10,146 nt of DNA, from assembly GCA_003024985.2 (NCBI GenBank), contig PXIH01S0000236.1; one strand, written 5' to 3'. This DNA comes from Euperipatoides rowelli (lineage: Eukaryota > Onychophora > Udeonychophora > Euonychophora > Peripatopsidae). A model generated the notes under the pieces. It was not told where the DNA came from. It did not search any database and was given only the letters and a program-made list of their open reading frames with translations. This document shows positions 7,466 to 10,146 of this stretch, piece by piece (position 1 is the stretch's first letter; every line of letters starts with the position of its first letter). Position numbers and translations under genes: made by a program.

Positions 7466-7782
7466 CAGTGCTTCTCTACAAGGGACCTTGGCCCCCGTGA
7501 GCTTCCTGACGTGTTGAGAGAGGGAGAGCCTCAATATATACTGTATTTCTATTATTGCCATTTAGTAGTTATAAACATTTAGTTATTATATTTTGTTCTT
7601 TTTTTAAATAAAATTGGCATGTTAATATTTACAATAATACCTACTGTACCTAAATCCTAACTTAAGTGCGTCGAAATAAATTTTTTTTATTTATTATTAT
7701 TAATTTTGATGTGTGAGAGAGCCTTGGATTGTTTTAAAGTAGATTTGGGGTTCCATATGATCAACAAGTTTGCGATGCACTG
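7466..7782. mobile_element. hAT-type MITE, 317 bp, with terminal inverted repeats and 8-bp target duplication
   Basis: The left end reads CAGTGCTTCTCTACAAGG, and the right end, reverse-complemented, reads CAGTGCATCGCAAACTTG. This CAGTGSTTCTC-type terminus is typical of one group of hAT transposons. The interior also fits: a C-rich GGCCCCCGTGAG block follows the left end, and GGGGTTCC precedes the right end. The flanks are GTTTAGAG (7458-7465) and TTTAAGAG (7783-7790), which match at 6 of 8 positions. That is expected for an aged 8-bp hAT target duplication, and the left copy fits the nTnnnnAn preference. It has no transposase frame, so it is a non-autonomous copy within the intron. Confidence 0.78.
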
Positions 7783-8457
7783 TTTAAGAGGTCTGAGAAC
7801 TTTTTTCTCATTGGACTGAAACAAATGTTTATTGAAATCTCTGAGGTGTGTGATAATTTGACCCAAACTAAATGAAACTTGATACATTTTTTGATATGGT
7901 TTATAGGCAAATTTTATTAGATTTTGGGGCATTAATTGCATTAATTTTTCACTGGAAAAGTAAAATGTAGGTACACAACTGCTTTTATTATTATTTTTCT
8001 TGTGTTCAGAGCTCAATTTTTTTTTTTTAAATACTAGGTTCCCCGTTGGGCACACAACAGAGAGATCAAGGTGCCCAGAATTCAAAGTAGAATTCCCAGA
8101 AGAAGAAAAAAACAATATAAATCAACTTAAGTCAACTATTCATACTGGTACATGGCTGTTAACAGTATGATCCATGATTCTGATATTTCAGCTGGGGGTT
8201 TGGCTGTGAGAAGGGGTGCTGCAAGCCACCAACCTAGGGTCCTTGAGAAAGCAAACACTTTTTCGTGAATTTCAAAGTCCTTTATGATTTTTCACTTGTT
8301 AAAGTGTATTAATTTTGAAATTTAAGAGTATTTTTAAAACCTTTTATAATCTAAAAAAGAACTGATATACTATAGGCCTAGAGGGAATTGTTTTTCACAA
8401 ATGTTAGTGGAGCAGCAAATAGATTACAGTATCCTAATTCTATATACATAATTTTAT

Positions 8458-8498
8458 TTTATTAAAAACGAAAATATATATATTTTATTTTTAATAAA
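8458..8498. repeat. AT-rich hairpin
   Basis: The arms at 8458-8476 and 8481-8498 pair around TATA, with a single interruption (CG against A). They are almost purely A and T, so chance low-complexity pairing is a fair alternative. Confidence 0.55.
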
Positions 8499-8758
8499 AA
8501 TTATTTTAGAATATTTTATTTTGATTTAGTTAGAAGCTACTTCATTATTATAATTAAGCAAATGTTAATTTAAAAAAAAAATAGTTATCCTTGCACAAAT
8601 AGATAGCGACTCTGGAGATAAAGAGTTAAAAGTAAACAACAGTAGAGAATATATTTTTCAATGCCAATAAAAATATGTTTTATTTTCAACCTACTTGTGT
8701 TTGTTTTGAGTTTTTATAAAATCTGCCGACTGTAAATAAAAAAATAAGGTTTCCATTA

Positions 8759-8850
8759 ATCTACAATCTGATTGGTCTGTGAAGGATTGAACTGTCACAC
8801 ACTGATCTACAATCTGATTGGTCTGTGAAGGATTGAACGATCGCACATTT
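8759..8850 (+). repeat. 46-bp tandem duplication, two copies
   Basis: Two units start with ATCTACAATCTGATTGG, at 8759 and at 8805. Their first 34 bases are identical and the last 12 match at 7 positions. Each unit includes ATTGG, an inverted CCAAT pentamer. The rest of the intron is not repeated. The perfect core beside a diverged tail suggests either a recent duplication with a rough edge or subterminal repeats of an unrecognised transposon. Confidence 0.9.
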
Positions 8851-9640
8851 AATGACTTATCTAATTTGCAGTTGGCTACGTTTTTGAGAAAAGGTAGACC
8901 TAGCCGCTATCTAAGCCAAGTTAATGCAATAATATAACTGGGTTTACTACTCCGTTTCTTAACTAATCTATTATTGAAATGTGATTTAATGTTAGCAATA
9001 GCCTACAATAAATTAAATATCTTCACCGATCTGTAATTATTATGAAATATTAAACCATGAGTTTTAATTTCCCAACTGGGCCCCTAACATTTCTTACAGG
9101 TACGGACTAATTTTTTAGGTGTCCTGGCCTCTCAGACATAAGATTATTTGAGCCCTGATGTTTGTTCCACTCTACTTTTTTGTCAAATCAAATTTACCTC
9201 AACATTACCTAGCCTATCTGCATTCATGATTGCTTTTTTAAAAAATAAAAATTATTAGCACCTCATCCCTGTCATTAATTATAAAAAGTCTTAATAAGCA
9301 TTCAAACTTAATTATCATGACATTAAAACTCTCATTTTTACAATAATTATGGATTTTTTAATCAACCTTGGCCAATCGAGAGGATAAATTGCTCAAAATA
9401 AACTTGTATGAAAGCAAATTAATGTGAATTTGCTTGTGGGCTGATTGAAGAGAAGTTTCTGTAAAATTACCTGTGGCTGACTAATCCAGAAAACTATCCA
9501 ATATGGATTGTAATAGGTTTTATATTTATATTGGAAAGTCTTTTGTCAAGATGACTAATAGATAGGTTTCTTCTTAGTATTACTTTTTAATTAATTAAAT
9601 CACCATAATATTGTATATGTTTATTTCTTGTGTTTTTTAG

Positions 9641-9779
9641 GGATGGTGATTTATATGCTGCATTACGGGATTGTCATACTGCCTTAGAATTAGACAATAA
9701 TCATTTAAAAGCTCACTTCCGACTCGCTCGCTGCCTTTATGAGTTGCAATGGACAAAAGAGGCATTAGACTGTTTACAA
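9641..9779 (+). CDS. WDTC1: WDTC1 orthologue, internal exon D (TPR 2 to TPR 3)
   Basis: This exon continues the TPR domain. The first base completes the Trp codon from exon C, giving the junction MKRTW|DGD. Next come YAALRDCHTALELDNNH, the second helix of TPR 2, and LKAHFRLARCLYELQW plus TKEALDCLQ, most of TPR 3. The Lys-Ala-His-Phe-Arg-Leu-Ala-Arg-Cys stretch is a strong WDTC1 signature as I recall the family. The acceptor is TTCTTGTGTTTTTTAG (9625-9640). The donor is GTGAGT at 9780-9785, so the exon ends in phase 0 after a Gln codon (CAA). The tract is too short for an unspliced gene and the reading continues beyond the window, where the C-terminal WD repeats are expected. The 2.4-kb intron before it holds transposon relics but no sign of another exon. 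Confidence 0.93.
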
Positions 9780-10146
9780 GTGAGTTTTGTCCATTTTATG
9801 TAGAAATCTATGTTTGAAATGTTCTGCATTAATTTATTTTAATCTTTTCATTGCAATGACAGTTGTTTTTTTTAATAGTGTCTGCTAAATTAGGTAATAG
9901 CTACTTTAAATTACACAAACATTTCAATCACTATACTAAAAAAAACATGAATTGATATAAAAACATTTAACCCTTTAGCTGCGTACTGTGAATGTAGATT
10001 TGTTCCCAATTTGCGTCACTATTTAGACTATTTTGACATGTTTGGTTTGTTATGTAAAACAGCTAAATTCTTTTTGAAATTTGAAATGTTATACATCATT
10101 GGAAAGATAATTGAATGCTCTACAAGAATCTGTAAATGAATATTAA
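9780..10146 (+). other. Start of the next WDTC1 intron
   Basis: This stretch follows the GTGAGT donor of exon D and runs off the window. It is AT-rich with no exon-like open frame. From 9967 it contains what looks like the terminus of a piggyBac-type element, described separately. Confidence 0.8.
9967..10146 (+). mobile_element. Second piggyBac-type terminus, running off the window
   Basis: TTAA at 9967-9970 is followed by CCCTTTAGCTGCGTACTGTG, which resembles the CCCTTTRnCTGC starts of piggyBac-like transposons and TTAA-specific MITEs. It is a different sequence from the terminus at 1454, so it would be a different family. The rest of the element would lie beyond the window, so neither the opposite end nor the second TTAA can be seen. 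Confidence 0.42.

Larger units (their letters stand above)
7232..9640 (+). other. WDTC1 intron C/D, 2,409 bp
   Basis: The intron begins with GTAAGT and ends with a T-rich tract and TTTTTTAG, splitting a Trp codon after its second base. It contains a 317-bp hAT-type MITE near its 5' end, an AT-rich hairpin at 8458-8498, a 46-bp tandem duplication at 8759-8850 and a weak hAT-like end near 9150. The parts at 7791-8450 and 9160-9620 show nothing I can name. Open frames there on the - strand (for example 7687-8115) have no protein-like pattern and overlap the MITE. Confidence 0.85.

Noticed and set aside
7687-8115. 142-residue open frame on the - strand, the longest in the window
   Set aside because: It lies in the intron, overlaps the right end of the hAT MITE, is rich in Lys/Asn/Ser as expected for AT-rich noise, and shows no motif.
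9150-9157. GAGCCCTG as a hAT right end (CAGGGCTC on the - strand)
   Set aside because: No partner end or 8-bp duplication was found. The nearby GGGCCCCTAAC block is suggestive but not enough to list as an element.

Overview
This window is a 10.1-kb internal piece of an AT-rich animal gene, most likely from an insect or another arthropod. It carries four exons of a WDTC1 orthologue (WD and tetratricopeptide repeats 1; 'adipose' in Drosophila) on the + strand. The evidence for a eukaryote is spliced exons with GT/AG borders and matching phases, kilobase-scale introns, and relics of several animal transposon groups. The lineage is an inference from base composition, intron size and transposon types; the sequence does not settle it.

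Exons: A (3337-3537) encodes a WD-repeat segment, B (6820-6952) a low-complexity linker, C (7055-7231) the first TPR and part of the second, and D (9641-9779) the rest of TPR 2 and most of TPR 3. All three junctions keep phase (1, 2 and 2) and complete sensible codons (Glu, Arg, Trp). The spliced frame is open across 650 nt. Neither the start nor the stop codon is in the window: upstream WD repeats and the C-terminal half lie outside.

The introns are filled with decayed mobile elements. The upstream intron (1-3336) holds a likely LINE/SINE tail (about 241-455), a piggyBac-like relic on the - strand (about 704-1454, ending at a TTAA), a 1,283-bp inverted-repeat DNA element flanked by TAA (1484-2766, PIF/Harbinger-like), and a possible hAT end (about 2912-2991). 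The A/B intron (3538-6819) holds a broken Ty3/gypsy reverse-transcriptase region (about 5742-6545) preceded by a tandem duplication. The B/C intron is only 102 bp, a multiple of three with no in-frame stop. The C/D intron (7232-9640) contains a 317-bp hAT-type MITE (7466-7782), a 46-bp tandem duplication (8759-8850) and a weak hAT-like end near 9150. The final intron contains a second piggyBac-type end starting at TTAA 9967.

I found no RNA gene, CRISPR array, prokaryotic system or clear new multi-gene system. The observations most worth a second look are the stop-free 3n intron between the linker and TPR exons, and the well-delimited non-autonomous DNA transposons.
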